From assembly GCF_050908995.1 (NCBI RefSeq), contig NC_135120.1, forward strand, positions 1,736,001 to 1,800,000: a stretch of DNA of 64,000 nucleotides. Direction: 5' to 3'. The notes under the pieces are model-generated. The model did not search any database. It was not told where the DNA came from and was given only the letters and a program-made list of their open reading frames with translations. The translations under genes and the position numbers were made by a program. Position 1 is the stretch's first letter; every line of letters starts with the position of its first letter. This DNA is from Andrena cerasifolii (taxonomy: Eukaryota; Arthropoda; Insecta; Hymenoptera; Andrenidae). Shown here one piece after another: positions 21,411-35,400 of this stretch.

Positions 21411-23528
21411 ATGCTAGCGTATAGAAAAGGGGAGATATAGGGGGCTACTAATTACAGACTTCTAACCCGACAGACCCGAATTCACCAAAAACATGCAGAG
21501 CGAAACAAATAATACTCACCACCTGATCTCTATTTCTACTGAAATGACGGTTAAATGCGCGAAGCGTAACTGCGCGACCCCCCACTAAACACATTGGCAC
21601 GTAAACAAAGTATACGCGACCACAGATCGCGAATCGCTTGGGTTCGCGCGGATCTGACCATTAAATGTACCTACTTGACGAAAACCAGGCACGAGCGAAC
21701 CCTGGAATCGGGAAACGGAAAAAATAGATAGGAAATCGTAAACTAGTAAAAAAAAATCAGAAAGGAGAAAAATCGAAGAAAAAGCTAAAAGAAATAACAG
21801 CAAAGCAATGGTGACAGTACCGAACTGCCACAGATGCATTTACCAGTTACCATTCTCTCCTATTCTTGTACAATTCCTTTATACCAATTTGTACATTTTA
21901 GAGTACAACATGTATCGCGATGTTAGCTTTGCATAACTAATTGTTTACATATCCCTCCCGATGGAAGAGACCACCACTTTCCCGTAGTTTCCATCGAGCG
22001 GTAGCGTGCACGCTGCGCGTAATTAATTTGTAAATAGTGCGTGATTCTTTGTCGCATCTTGATATAATTACCGAAAAATCTATCGAGAAATTTGATTACG
22101 TTAAGATTTTAGATTTTTAGATCATACTCTGAAAAAATATATTTTATCGAAGGTTGCTACAGCGTCCACGGTACTGGCCAAGAGTGGATTCTACTTTTAA
22201 CAAAGTTCACCAATGTACAGTATCAAAATACCTATTCATCTTTTAATAAAAAAATTCATTTTTAGGTTTGAAAAATAGAAATAGTTCAAATAAAATGTAC
22301 GGAAATGTAAAATGAAAACAAGAAATTATGAATGTACATTTTTCTTTGTTAAAGAAGTTACAGAATAATTTTTATTAACTCTTTTATGTAGAATTTAGAT
22401 CGTATATCTGAAAAATCGAAGAACCATAACGGGTAATTATCATTTTTCGCGATATAATCGGATCAAGAATATTAAGACAAGAATGTAAAATTTAAATATA
22501 AAGTTTCATTGAAATCCATTTTGCCGCTTAAACATAATCGGGTTAACAAATATATGAGATATTTAAAAAAAGCTCTTTTCTAAATAGTCAAAACGTGATC
22601 AGGAGGTCTTAAAACGTGATTTCTGTAACAAAATTTTTTCCAAATTTTTTTCATTACAAGAGTATTGTACATATGTCAGAACGTGAAAAGTGTATCTCGA
22701 GGCACTCAAGAAGATCGCGCGCGGCGCGTGTCGCTTGCACCTCACTTAGGATCACAGCGTTTCAAGAGCGAGAGAGAAAGACACACATTCGTTTTCTCTC
22801 TCGTCTTCGCTCCGGCGTAGTGTACGTGCGTGGTGGGGGAAATTCTCGAGGAAACCCGTCCTCATCCTGGCATCACTGTGTTCGGGACGCTTCTTATTGT
22901 TAGTCGCATCGCGATTCCCGTAGTAAAGACACAATTTATATCGAAAAATGATTCGTTACGTTCGAATTGGGAAAAAATTGTAGTACAAGAAAAGAATTAT
23001 TTTTTAGTCTTTAGTGCATTTTAATTTAGTTTTTAGTGCTTATTTAATATAATCTTTAAACATAAATTTTTCTTATATATTTTTTAGCATTATTAGATTA
23101 GAAATGTTTCATTTATATTGAATTATCTAGTGCAGTTCTAGAAATAACCAGATTTATACCGTGTTTGAACTCATTTTAATCTGGAAAATCTCAGCAGTAT
23201 GTTACTGAAAACGTTACGATATTATCTTCGTCCATCTCCGTTCTCCAGCCGCTTCGCCGTGATTCATTCAAGCCTTCTTGGCCACAAAATAGTAATAGGG
23301 GAAATGCGGCAACAACGCGATACGACTCTCAACACGTATCGGCAACTATGTCTTTCCTACATTTATCGGCTAGCTCGGTGACGGAAAATCCTTGAAGCCT
23401 CATTTTGTCATTTCTCAAGTTGCCTCAGTACACGATTCATAAAGTCATTATTATTTCAACATACGGTGCTTATTAGCGTTCAAACGCACCAGACCCGTCT
23501 GCACGGATGTTTACTGGAGGCAACTATA
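21411..23528. other. 2.1 kb without a recognisable gene
   Basis: Only short ORFs under 100 codons occur and none has a recognisable motif. Around 22720-22860 the sequence is locally GC- and purine-rich (gagcgagagagaaagacacac), and the rest is AT-rich. It could be relic transposon sequence or unique DNA. I cannot decide between them. Confidence 0.5.
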
Positions 23529-23532
23529 CCAG

Positions 23533-23943
23533 TGTCGTGTACCCGGGAGAAGTGCAAGTACTAATCCTTGTATGGAAATGTTCTTTATTTTTTTGGCAAG
23601 TTCGAACTAGTTGCTCGTGCGATGTACAAGAGTGATCTGCCGCTCAAACGTACGGAGGAAAGGAACGTAGGGAAATCGGAGAATCCTATTGGTAGTTACT
23701 ATTGCGAGGGTGTGGAAAATGAGGCTAGGATTGGTCATTGAGTAAGGGAGGAAGTGGTAGTTTTAAGAAAGTCGGTTGTGACTAAGACGTTAGCTTTCAC
23801 TTTTGAAGGGGGCCTTGGGACCCACGGCCTAATCCGCCTGTTTACCGTTAAGTCACGTTCGCTCGAAAGGGGCTAAGGGTCTTAGAGGGTGACGATGACC
23901 AGATGTGTAGGAAAAGGGAAAATCGCGAAGTGGGTATCTAACA
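23533..23943 (-). repeat. Errantivirus 3' LTR
   Basis: 411 bp, TG...CA ends, matching the LTR at 48677-49087 with very few differences (one is ccgctc here against ggcgctc there, near 23640). It lies downstream of env in the minus-strand reading direction. Confidence 0.93.
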
Positions 23944-24134
23944 CCTCCCTCCTTAAGATTAATTTACGGTTCTTAAAGTAAATTAATTCTATTTGATCCC
24001 TATCTTTGAACTGTTTCTAAAAATTATCTAGCTATCAATATAAAAATTTTATAATACGTAGAAGTAGCAATACATATGTATAGAAGTGACAATATGATTA
24101 ATACAAATAATAGAATACTAATAACAAAATGGAA

Positions 24135-24390
24135 TAACATGTAAATAATAAAATACATATCATAAAATAAAATAATAAAGTATGTGTGTTAAAGAAAATA
24201 ATAGAATACGTATGATAAAGTAGAATAATAGAGTATGTGTGATAATAATAATACAATACATATGATAAAATAGAATAATAGAGTATGTGTGATAATAGTA
24301 ATATAATACATATGATAAAATAGAATAATAGAGTATGTGTGATAAAAATAATATAATACATATGATAAAATAGAATAATATGCGAATAAT
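24135..24390. repeat. 50-bp AT-rich minisatellite in the errantivirus 3' region
   Basis: The block gagtatgtgtgat recurs at 50-bp steps (24231, 24281, 24331, with a diverged unit from 24181). Four to five units of a taaaatagaataatagagta-type sequence lie between env and the 3' LTR. The ORFs read through it are only repeat translation. Confidence 0.85.
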
Positions 24391-24532
24391 AAAGTGATAA
24401 GATGTAAAGTACTACTGTAAAATATCTGCAACAAATATTCTCTGGTTCTTGACGACGCTAATCAACGCATACAGAGTTTATAAAATTGTAGTAACGCATT
24501 TTCGTTCATAAAAAAAAATCACTTTAACAGTT

Positions 24533-26579
24533 TCAGTCCATATTCACAGAAGGTGCACGTGACGTAGATTTTCTTAATCCGTGATGTTCGATGGGCCTGG
24601 TAGGAGTACTGCTTCGGCTGCGGTCCTCGACCAGATGGATTGGCTGGGGGTAAAATTCCTCTTCTTCTTCCGAAATCTGTGATAGCTGCATTCTCGTGCC
24701 AGGTGTGGCGTTGATGTTAGTGTTGATGATTTTAAAACAACAACTATCGCTTGTTGTCCTTCCCTCCCTCATGAAGCAGAAATATTTGTTGATTAATCGA
24801 GATAAACCGCACCACCGTAAGATGTTGACGGTGATTATCATACCGATTATGGATACTATTACGCTTAGGGCGATGGTATACCAGTGATTCTGCTGACCAA
24901 CGACTGGTTTATTCAATTGTTCCTGCAGTAATGTATCTAGCTGCATTAGTTTGTGATTGCTATACTTAAATTCTTCAACTTTCATGCTGGTGGTTTTAAT
25001 CGGTGCTAATCGCACCGGTATAATGGTAGAATTCTTAAAATCCGTAAAACAGCAATCGTCTTCCACGATATTATATGGTATGGATTTATGAGTGCGATTT
25101 GTTGTGACATCTTGCGTTGGCTCCAGAACCCTTGCATTGTGGTTCAATCTGAATGATGCCGGTAGCTTTTAACTCGATGTCCTCGATGTGTGTCGATGAA
25201 CACGACAGCGTTAGTTCCAGCGGTTGACTGATAACGAATAGCCATTCATTATTTTCGAGGTAGTGCCACGTCTCAAAATCAGCCTGGACTGTGCGAGTGT
25301 TACAGGACGTCGGTATTCTTCGAATAGTGGATGTAAGCAGAATTGCTTCACAGGATGGTTGACCAGATGTTGTTTGTATATGTTTGACAAGACAGATGCG
25401 TTCCTGTCCATTGACTTTGGTACATTTTTCCAAATTTCGAAGCTGTGCATAATACACCTTGTCTGTACTCAATAGGATGTAGGGGTAATTAGGTTCAATG
25501 TAAGAATAAGTATCGGGACGATAATGAGTAACAGGGAGAGGTAATGTTTCGTATAGATCATAAGGCAACTCATCAACTAGCGGAATTCTAATAACGAAAA
25601 TTAATTTGTTGTTAACGTGTGTGACATCTAATTTACTCAATTTACTATATTTGTACATGTTAGAATACGTTAGTGGTATAGGCCATTGCTGTCCACTTTG
25701 CAAAGTAATATTATTTAATTCATTAAAAAGATCTTGTGAAGATATTATTTGTGGGTGTAATATTCCATTTCTCGCCAAAGTTACAGACGAGATTAGGAGA
25801 CTATAATAATTATCGAGGTTTAAAGTCATTTGAGATAATAGAAATATTTGCTCCGATATAGTATGTCGTACGTAAAGATCATTTAATAGGTTGGAGGTTG
25901 AGCTTGAAAAATCATTGAATAGCTTTATATTACTATTGAGCTTGTCTTCGTCAGCTTTAAGTCCTTGAATAGATGCATTAAAGTTTTGAATCGTATTAGT
26001 TATTACGGCAATTTGCTGTTTCATTAGCAACTGTACATTCCTATTGTCATGGATAACTGATTCGATTGCTTCTTTATAGAATTTGGCATCTTTGGCATCG
26101 GGAGTACCGAATAGCCAATGTAAAACATAAGATGTGCCGTCAAATAATCCCCTCTTAGAGATATTGTTCCCTGAATTCGATTTACTTGTTGATATGAAAT
26201 TTATGATTTGAGTTTTGCCCTTAATCGCTGAGATGCGTGAATTTATAGTTTGGAAAGAATTCTGACAAAAATATGCATTGACATCGCTTATGGTTTGATT
26301 CGGCTTCCATGTGCACATATTTAAAGATTTAGTATAGTGCCTAAGCAATTGATCATATTGTTGATTGGCTGTGGCAAGATCAACGTACGTTAATAAGGTA
26401 TATTTTGAATTAGTTAACTGTACCCTGCCTAAATGATTATAATATAACCCTACATGATTTCCAAGTCGGAATATTTTATAATAATGTTGGGTAGTTTCCA
26501 GGAAATGAGTAGGAATAATCAGAGTAAAGATTGCTAATAGGATGACTAGGAAATAATGCCGGTCAGTCATCCTGATCAC
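24533..26579 (-). pseudogene. env: Errantivirus envelope protein, frameshifted
   Basis: The first frame (25086-26579) begins with a hydrophobic signal-like segment at residues 8-24 (FLVILLAIFTLIIP). Around residue 140 a dibasic SKRG site precedes a hydrophobic glycine-containing stretch, which is the position of the furin cleavage and fusion peptide in insect errantivirus envelope proteins of the baculovirus-F-like family. Several cysteines follow. The second frame (24533-25147) supplies the transmembrane segment (about 24820-24880) and a cytoplasmic tail. A one-base shift near 25140 separates the frames, so no full envelope can be made. The env start overlaps the pol end by 17 bases. Errantiviruses usually express env from a spliced RNA, and I did not identify the splice sites. 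Confidence 0.85.
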
Positions 26580-26750
26580 CTGAAACAGATGGTTTCAGCG
26601 AATTAGTGTGATACGTCACTAGTTTTCCATTCTTTAATATTTGGACGGTGTTATTGGAATTAATTTGAGTTATTTTGTAAGGACCCTTAAAATTTGAACA
26701 AAGCTTCTTATTCAATCCCCTCTTATGTTGCTTATTCAAAATATATACCA
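26563..26750 (-). pseudogene. pol: Errantivirus pol, C-terminal end (separated by insertion)
   Basis: About 60 residues with a GPYKI motif form the C-terminal end of the integrase and contain the conserved Gly-Pro-Tyr/Phe feature of Ty3/Gypsy integrases. The rest of pol lies 17 kb away at 43809-47449. The CACTA-type element entered at a TA dinucleotide here, and removing it together with one TA copy brings the two halves back into the same frame. Confidence 0.85.
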
Positions 26751-26752
26751 TA

Positions 26753-28400
26753 CACTGAGAAAAAAATGTGCTGAATTCAAAAAAAAATTATTTGAACGAA
26801 GTAAATGATTTATCTGAATAGTCGCAATGCAATATTTCTTCAAAACAAGGAATCAAAATTTTTTAAGAAAAATAAATATTTATTTGGAACTAGTGACTAT
26901 TTATTCAATTTTGGTAACCGCCTTACTTAATTCGAGTGAATATTATGATAAGTTAAATAAGCAAAACTTAAAGAATCATAAATATATTGTTGAAGGAGGT
27001 AAATGTTTCATTAAATGAAGTAAATATTTGCTTGTATACAGTTTCTATGTTATTGGAATGAAAAAAGCAAAACTGACTTCAAAACATTTATGTTTTAAAG
27101 AAAAAAAAATATTAATATGTATAGAGTAATATTCTATTAAAGAAGATAACTATTTATTTCTACGAAATAAATATTATTCCAAATTAAAGATATTAGATTT
27201 ATAGTCAAACCTTTCAACATTACATTCAAGCAAATATTTATTTAAAAAAAGAAACACTTTTCTTAAAGGTAAGTAATATTTTTTATGCTGAATTTAGATG
27301 TTGTAAATATTCGCTTGTTTTTAGCAATTAGATTTCTCCTTTAAGAAAACGGAGTCCTACATTGAGATTCCCACTTCTGCAAATTAAACAAATGTCGAAT
27401 ACCGTGAAATAAATATTTTCTCAAGACTAAAAGTAATTTTTGTTGACAAATACCAGTATAGAAAATAATTACTTAGGTTTAGCAAATACATTTTCCATTC
27501 CAGTAGAGTATATTTTGAATTAAAATATTTGTTTCTTCAATTTAAAAAAAATGTATTTTCGTACAAGTATCTTTTTAAAAATATATAATTTTTTTCATTC
27601 ATGAATCATGATTTAATAAATAATTACTTTCTTTTAGGAAATAATTTTTTTGTAAATAAACGAGAACTTGAGTTATGATTTTCATTTCTGTAATTAATCA
27701 TACATTTACATTTATTTAATAAGATTTTCCTTGAGAGTATATATATCTTTATTGATGAACTGACTTCTAGAAAATATTAACCTTTTTTTTAGTAAATATA
27801 TGTTTCTTTGTATTAAATCTAAATGTACATTCTTTCAATATTGAAGAATTTCGTGTTTGAATATATTAAATGTTTGTTAAAAAGCATTAATGTTTATGAG
27901 GAAATAATGTTTCGAAACTAGTTACTTCTCTGTAAATAATACTTTTTTAAATGAATGAAAGGAAATTTTATAATAAGAGTATCATATAGTTGTGCCAGCA
28001 ATACATTTTATTTCAATGTATGTACCTATAGTAGAACAGTCAGTACTACATAGAAAAGGTAGTGGAGTATGCGTAATACATATTTTTTTATATAATCTTT
28101 GTGACGAGACATCGATGGTAATTACAAACGTAGTGCTTAAACAGTCATATATATATATATATATAAGTGAATGAATGAAATGAAGAAGAAATTGAATGTC
28201 AGTGTAGTGACACTCGTTGTCTGTATAATATAAAATATTTTTAGTCTTTAATTTTCATTCATTCATTCATTCATTCAAATATACTGACATATCATTTTTG
28301 TATTTGACCGTTGTACATTTTTAATTACTGTGAAGAAAATTAGTTATAAAAGGAAAATTGTAAAAAGTGAATATTTCTTAATTGTACCCTTATTTTCAAG
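26753..28400. repeat. Left subterminal repeat region of the CACTA element
   Basis: The region is dense in short variants of aaatatttacttnnaattaag and ttcttcaaataaat in both orientations, resembling the motifs at the right end (40600-41468). Such subterminal clusters are transposase binding sites in CACTA elements. A (tatg/tata)n tract at about 28150-28165 and an (attc)n microsatellite at 28255-28278 lie at its inner edge. No gene is present. Confidence 0.7.
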
Positions 28401-28453
28401 TAAAATATTAAAAAAAAAACAAGTGCTTGTTGAGATCACTTTTACAAACACTT

Positions 28454-30837
28454 TTACCATATAAAATCAGAAGAAATATAACATTTTGAATCAGACATAG
28501 TATAAACGTTATAAATCTTATAATCTACAAGATTTGTTTGCTTAACTAATCCCCATTCTTTGGTTTCTGAAACTTCGAATGCGTCAAGATGCAGACAGTG
28601 TTTCACAATATTAACTTTACAATATAGAAAAAACACGTCACTAAAACTACTAATTATTACATATTTTATCGTAACAAACAAAGTATTGAATATATTATAA
28701 CTTATATTAACAATATTGTCTGATTCATAACGCGTGCCATTCACTCTTACCCAAGAGTAACAATTATAGTTCGAACAATTCTCAAAAGGTAAAATACTTT
28801 TTAAACTCGAAAATTCTGTTATAGCACTTAGTTTATGCAATGCAGGACCATGAGAATAATCGTCCCGAAGCTCTTTATTGAGCACTAAGCGGTGACAAAA
28901 TTGTAACTGGTGCTTCAACGCTAAACTGTAAGAAGGATTTTTTCGACTTGTTATTACTTTACTCGTCTCTTTGATTTGCTTGTGCTTCGCCTCAAAACGC
29001 ATGCTTGACATATGTTTTATAGGACCGAACAAACGCATGATTCTAGGATAATGCAAAAGGTTATGATGTTTACATTTATGAGTACATTTGAATATTTTTT
29101 TACGTAATGTAAGGTATTGCATATATAAATTTTGAAACGTATCAATTATATCTTCATTTATACTGTCTAACATAATTATACAAACAATTTTGCGAAGAAT
29201 TAAATATAATTTCCAAACTTTATTGTTATTGCTTACAAGATCGCCAATAAATAAATTAAAATGTTTAACTAAACAAAGCATTTCTGAAGCTGTTAATATT
29301 ATATTTTCGGTTTTTATGCATTCTAATGATAATGGCGGTGGTATATTTGTATCGGTTGAAACATAACTAAAACAACTCATCCTTTGATTTAAAACATCTA
29401 TATCAAACAAATTTTCTTCATTTATAAGCATATTCAAAATTTTTCCCATATCATATCTACATATCCCCTGTAATACATCATGCATTGGATCACACGAAAA
29501 GTTTTGGACAACGTGAAAATTAGGTATAATATTAAAAACACATTCTTCTTGAACTCCAAAAGTTTTTTCGACCATATGCTGAGAATAATTTTCTTTAGTT
29601 CTTAAAATGTTTACTTGTTCATTGATTTGTTTTTTTAATTCAACGTTTGGCATCGTACAAATCCTGCAAGGGTAAGAAGCGTTAAAACTTCTTGTATAAC
29701 CCCAAATTGTATTTAATCCTAAATTGTCACCAATAATATTAGTAAGAATAAAAAAAATCTTTTTTTCATTTCCATCAATATTGATAACAATTCCAGTATT
29801 CTGCAAATCAATAATTTCTTTTATAATACATGTAAACATTTTTGAGTTTCCAAAAGTTTTATGATCTTTATAATTATGTAACTGAAATAAAAATATGTTT
29901 TCTAATTTACTACAATATTCTTTAGGTAAAATTGGAATGGTGCAGTATACTGCGCCAATTTTGTTGATTGATTTGTGCGATCCAAGAGGATTATTTATTT
30001 CAAGGTCATCAAAATAAATAACTAAAGGAAAAGTTATTCTATTTTGATTAAATGATATTGATTTCCAAAAATCACCTTGTATAACCGTTTCGATAAGTCC
30101 ACTGTTTCTACATTTCTCAATATATGTTGAAATTACAAAAAAAACTTGTGGAAGTTCCAGGAATTGTTTCAATACTAATTTCATGGGTACAATACTTAAT
30201 GTACACTGACGAATTGAAAAACATCTCTTTCCTTTTGCTTTACCATATTTCAAAAACGAGTTAATCACAACCTTTTTGGGAGGGAAAAAACAGTTAATTT
30301 CTTTCAAATATTTAAAAGTCAAATGTTCAGTTCGGAATACTTTGAAACCATTTTTAATTATATCAAGCATAATGTGTAACTCATTCATATTCTGGAATGC
30401 CTGTTTTAAATCATCCAAACAATTATTAATGTATAATGAGCAAACATGTTTACAATAATTTTATGCACCAATTTTCTATTCAAAGTGCCGAAGGCATACA
30501 AATGTGTAACAAAGCACAAAGCAGAATGTACAACTTTATTTTTAAAAGTATTAATGCAGAATTTTTTACCATCAAAAGTTTGCGACAATGAAGTAATAGA
30601 ATCATTGGAAGGTATTAACTGTAATTCTACAGTATCATTGTGTAGAATTTGTAGATTTCTGGACAGTCTTGCTGTTTTACAAGACACTTTTTCTATTTGA
30701 GACCTTTCACCAATATGCTTGTTCTTTATATGCTTGATTAACGAATGAACATTAGCAAATTTATCAAAACAATCTTTGAAGTTGCACTGTACTTCATAAT
30801 AAATTTGTGTGTTTATGTTTTACATTAACGTGAATTA
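28454..30837 (-). pseudogene. CACTA/EnSpm transposase (tnp2-like), one frame change
   Basis: The main frame (28454-30418) encodes 654 residues with the animal EnSpm pattern: LVIYFDDLEINNPLGSHKS (Asp pair), IIGDNLGLNTIWG, YPCRIC, DPMHDVLQGICRYDMG, then HHNLLHYPRIMRLFGPIKHM and MRFEAKHKQIK, which supplies the likely catalytic Glu. Upstream (30406 to about 30837) a second frame encodes the N-terminus with a C2H2 zinc finger (CNFKDCFDKF...SLIKHIKNKH). The frames change around 30,410-30,460, so one small indel separates them. A likely 3' splice site lies just above 30837. The transposase would bind the subterminal repeats and cut at CACTG ends. This copy appears inactive unless the frame change is a sequencing error. 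Confidence 0.85.
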
Positions 30838-31682
30838 CTAAAGACTCTATGGATAAGAATGAACAATTGGCACAAAAAAAACAAGATAACATTTCGATGT
30901 GAATATAGAAAAATGTGATAATTGTAGTTATTGAATAATAATTACAGAAATAACTTAAATATGGAGTCTATAATATATTTCGCAAATAGTACGGTAACCA
31001 ACCTATACAGTTATTGATCCCCTAACAATGATTGACCCCCTTCTTAAAAAAGTTATAACAGTTTTAAGAAATACATACTTCTTTTAAATGATACAGAATA
31101 TATACAATATACATACAGGATATGTACAGTAAATATACTGCACTATGTAAAAAAAGCAATATTTCTTAATATTTATTACTTTCTTAGGAAAGGAGTCAAT
31201 CATTATTTGGAGGTCAATAACTATATACGTTTATTTGCCCTACATAGTTATCTGAGATATAATAGCAAATGAATACAATTATCATTTAATGAGATCAACA
31301 ATAAAATCTTATAAATTTAAAATGATTACAAAAGAAACAATGTTTTTTCTTTGGTTTTGCTTACCTTCAAGCAAGAAACAATTATAATAGGGAGAAGACA
31401 TAAAAGTAACTTATACAAATCCTTATACTACTAGAGTTGAATTCATTTGTCTACGCCGCTCAAAGTCACCCTTTCCCCCTGTTTTTACTTTTGAGTAAAC
31501 GTCCCTTACTCTGTCGACCGGCACTGTGTGACCTACTATGGTCAAAAATAAAAAAAACTGAAATGTATTTTAAAAATGTTGTCTACTTAAAAATACAACA
31601 GAAAAAGTGCGACCTTGAGTGGCTTTGCCAAATGACTCCAGCTATAAGTAACAAAATTAAAAAGACTTATCGTCGTCCAAGT
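30838..31682. other. Spacer between the two CACTA genes
   Basis: This AT-rich stretch of about 850 bp has no supported exon, although upstream exons of the transposase gene and its promoter would be expected here. A short plus-strand ORF at 31437-31703 shows no recognisable motif. Confidence 0.5.
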
Positions 31683-32003
31683 ATAAAGTTCAGCACTCTG
31701 TAGATTCAATATACCCTAATGTCTGTTGCGTTTCTGCATCATCGATCCCAGTTTGTTCACTTGAGACTTGTGTTCTCTTTGCAGTATTTTTCTCCTTTAG
31801 TTTATGCAAAACATGCTGAATGGATACTATATCTTTATCAAAAGGTGTGTCAAACTGATAAATCCCTTTCTGTATTAATAGCCATATATGTTCACTAGCA
31901 AAGGGATATTCCAATTGAAAAACGTGGAAGATTTTGAAGCAAATATCTATGCCTTGTATAGCCTCTGAGACTTTGTAAAGCACTTCATCCATGCAAATAT
32001 AAA

Positions 32004-32399
32004 TGTGAGTTTATAAATTGTACTAAAAGTATATTTACAGTAACACAAATAGAAAATATAATACAGAAAAGATCTTAGAATTAAAAGGAACTAAAGCTAT
32101 TATTACAACACTATACGACACGACGCGAGACAGCACACTTGCTTGTCGCAACCACTCTGTCTTTCCGCGCGTCCCCTCGGAAAGCGTTTTCTCCAAAAGG
32201 ACGCTATCCCCTCCACCACGCACACTTTCTTTATTCGCTCTCATGACCAAATATGGTCATAGGAAAAGCCCTCGAAACCCTAGCGCGTCGCTGGGCCTCG
32301 TGCACGCCGTTGGGTTTTTCCCGGCGGGCCTGCAGCACCAGTGCTTCTCAACGTCCATTCATCCCTTAAAACTAAACGGACTATCATTCCGATACTACA
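32004..32399 (-). repeat. Gypsy 3' LTR
   Basis: 396 bp with TGTGAGTTTATAAATTG and ATTCCGATACTACA ends, the same sequence as 36680-37075. The 71-codon ORF inside is non-coding LTR sequence. Confidence 0.95.
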
Positions 32400-32430
32400 C
32401 TCGGCCATCCTGATAAACATACATCTGACC

Positions 32431-35400
32431 TCAGATGTGCTCACTCTCACTGTCATCACACAAATCACTGTCCTCATCATTAACCCATAATTTCATGTGA
32501 TCTGCAGCCGTGGAGGTCGCTTGCGGTCCCTCGTGTTCACCAGACTTTTTCACCAGATAACGGTCATTACGTAGGACCTTCGACACATGATACGGCCCAA
32601 GAAACTTTGGATGGAACTTCAACCCCGGTCCCGCCTGCGTCCTCTTGATTGCCACCAAATCTCCTACTTCGTACTGCGTCGCATTCTTCCGCTTCTTATT
32701 GAACGCCCTTCTATTCTGAGCCTGCATCTCAGAGATTGCCCTTCTTGCTTCTTCCCGCACCTGATCGCGCTCTCCTTGGAACATTGTAGCCCACTCGTTC
32801 TCGATTAGCTGTCGAACCTGAAAATCCTCCCGTAACTTCACGTGCGTCCCGAACATCAACTGAAAGGGAGTATTGCCCGTGCTCCTACTGGGCGTCGCAT
32901 TCAAAATTTTTTGCGCTATTTCCAGATATTTAAACCACTCGCCCGGCGTAGGCGCCGATAACTTTGTAACCAAAGGTATAAGTGTGCGGTTCACTCGCTC
33001 TACTTGACCGTTCGCTCGCGGAATTCCCGTCGTTATCAATACGTGTTCTATACCCTCTTCGTTACAATAGTCCTCGAAAACAGTAGATGTGAACGCCGTA
33101 CCGCGATCGGAAATAATCCTTTTCGGATTGCCAAAACATACGGACTGCTTCTTCAACCGATTTACCACTTCGGCAGAGCCCGTGGACTTTGTGGCATACA
33201 ACCACACAAACTTTGTAAATGCGTCAATGACTACAAAAATATGGTGATAACTTTTTTTAGTTGACGGCAACGGACCCAGGTGGTCAATGTGGTAGGTATC
33301 AAACGGCAACTCTCCTTTCTCAATGGTGTTCAATAAACCTTCTTGCTTACCCTGCTTCCTTTCTGCAAGAATGCAATTGACGCAACTCCGTACCACCCTT
33401 TCGACCTTCTCACGCATCCCCTTGAACCAGTAATCCCTCTTTACTAGTGCCTCCGTCTTGGTGATGCCAAAATGACCGCGCTCGTGCGCCTGCCGCACTA
33501 CCTGGACTTGCATCGTTTTCGGCACGACTACCAGCGGTACATCGTTGACCCCCCTGTACAGAATTCCGTTCTTCAGTACATATCCATCCGCCTCGTGTTG
33601 TCCAATACTCTCGCGGATTCGTCGTAGGTCGTCATCCTGTACTTGTGCTCTCTTCAGCCTAACGATAATTCCCCTCTCACCTTCGTCTATTAACAGAACC
33701 ATGGGTAACGGGTTCCGACTCAACGCGTCTACGTGCGTCATACTTTTCCCCGGTCTATGCTCCACCTTATAATGAAAATCCTGCAAAAATATTGCCCACC
33801 TAGCCACGCGCACACAAAGATCCTTTTTCTGCATGGTTAACACGAACGCTTGACAGTCTGTTACTATTTTGAATGAAATCCCGAGTAAATACACGCGAAA
33901 TTTCCTTAGAGCCTTCACGATCGCCAGGACTTCGAGCTCGTAGCTGGTGTATTTCTCCTCTGCTGGTGTAGTTTTTCCACTCGCGTAATACACCGGGTGA
34001 AAAGCACCGTCCTCACTGTCGCGCTGCAACAAGATTGCGCCATAACCCATACTGCACGCATCAGTATGTAACTGAGTATCCGCGCTCGTCCGATACAATC
34101 TCAATACGGGCTTACAACTTAGAGCTAATTTGAGCCTTTCAAAAGCTTCTTTCTCGCACATTTCAAACTTGAACTTGTTGTCTTTTCTTAACAAGTTAGA
34201 CAACGGTCTCGCAACAATAGAGTATCGATGCACAAACTTTCTAAAATACCCTGTTAAACCTAAAAAACTTTGTACATCTTTGGTACATTGTGGCTTTGGA
34301 AAATTTATCACAGCTTTGGTTTTATGCTCTGATGGCTGTATGTTTCCGTTTTCAACGATATGGCCTAAATATTCTACCCTTGTCTGCAAGAAACGGCACT
34401 TACCCCAATTTATCAATAACCCATGCTCACTGGCAACACGTAATACCAAACCAAGATTTTCTATGCCACGCGAAAAATCGATCGTAGGTATTATAAGATC
34501 GTCCATATACGTTAACACAACTCCCGCTGCAATTAAATCTTTGAAAACCGCATTTATAAATTTTTGGAAAACAGCCGGCGAATTACACAATCCGAAAGGT
34601 ACCTTTAAAAATTCGTAATGGCCGGTGGGAACTACAAATGCTGTATACTTTCTGCTACTCTCTTCGACAGGAACGTGAAAAAATCCATTCTTGAGATCTA
34701 ATGTACTAAAAACTTCCGCGCCTTGCAACAAATCCAGTTGATCCTCTATCAACGGCAACGGATACCTATCTTTCACGATCTTCTTGTTCAATTGCCGATA
34801 ATCTATACAGATTCTAATCAAACCGTTTTTCTTTCTAACTAGCACGATCGGACTTCCATAATCGGAATCAGACGGTCGTATTATTCCATCTTCTAACCAC
34901 GATATTATTTGTTTTTCAACTTCGGCTTTATCTTGAGGAGACAATCTTCGCGGTCTCTCATAAACAGGGACCTCGTCCAGAAGAATTATATTCATCCGAA
35001 CTCCTACTTCTCGCGTTTTATCCGGTCTATAATTTAGAATCATACTCTCTATTTGTTGTCTGTGTCCAACATTTGTAAGATACGATAAATCTATCTCGCT
35101 TGCCTCAGTCACAACATCAATTTTATAGACTTCCGGGACTCTATCACAATCTTCATCAACAATTTTACGAATCGAAATATTCCCTCCTTTCATGTTAACT
35201 TCAACCGTATCTAGAAAATCTGTGCCGATTACCAATGGTTGTTGCATCAGCGTATCCGAAACTACATGTATCGTCATCGCAAACAATTCATTGTCTATCG
35301 CAACATTCGTTGTAAATTCTCCTAGCGTATAATTTTTCTCGGACCCGATACCGCGAAACCCAATGCTTCTACTGCCCAGTTTAGGCGCACCCACTTTAAC

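Noticed and set aside
24098..24434. AT-rich ORFs encoding repeated LLFYFI-type peptides
   Set aside because: They are translations of the 50-bp minisatellite in the errantivirus 3' region.
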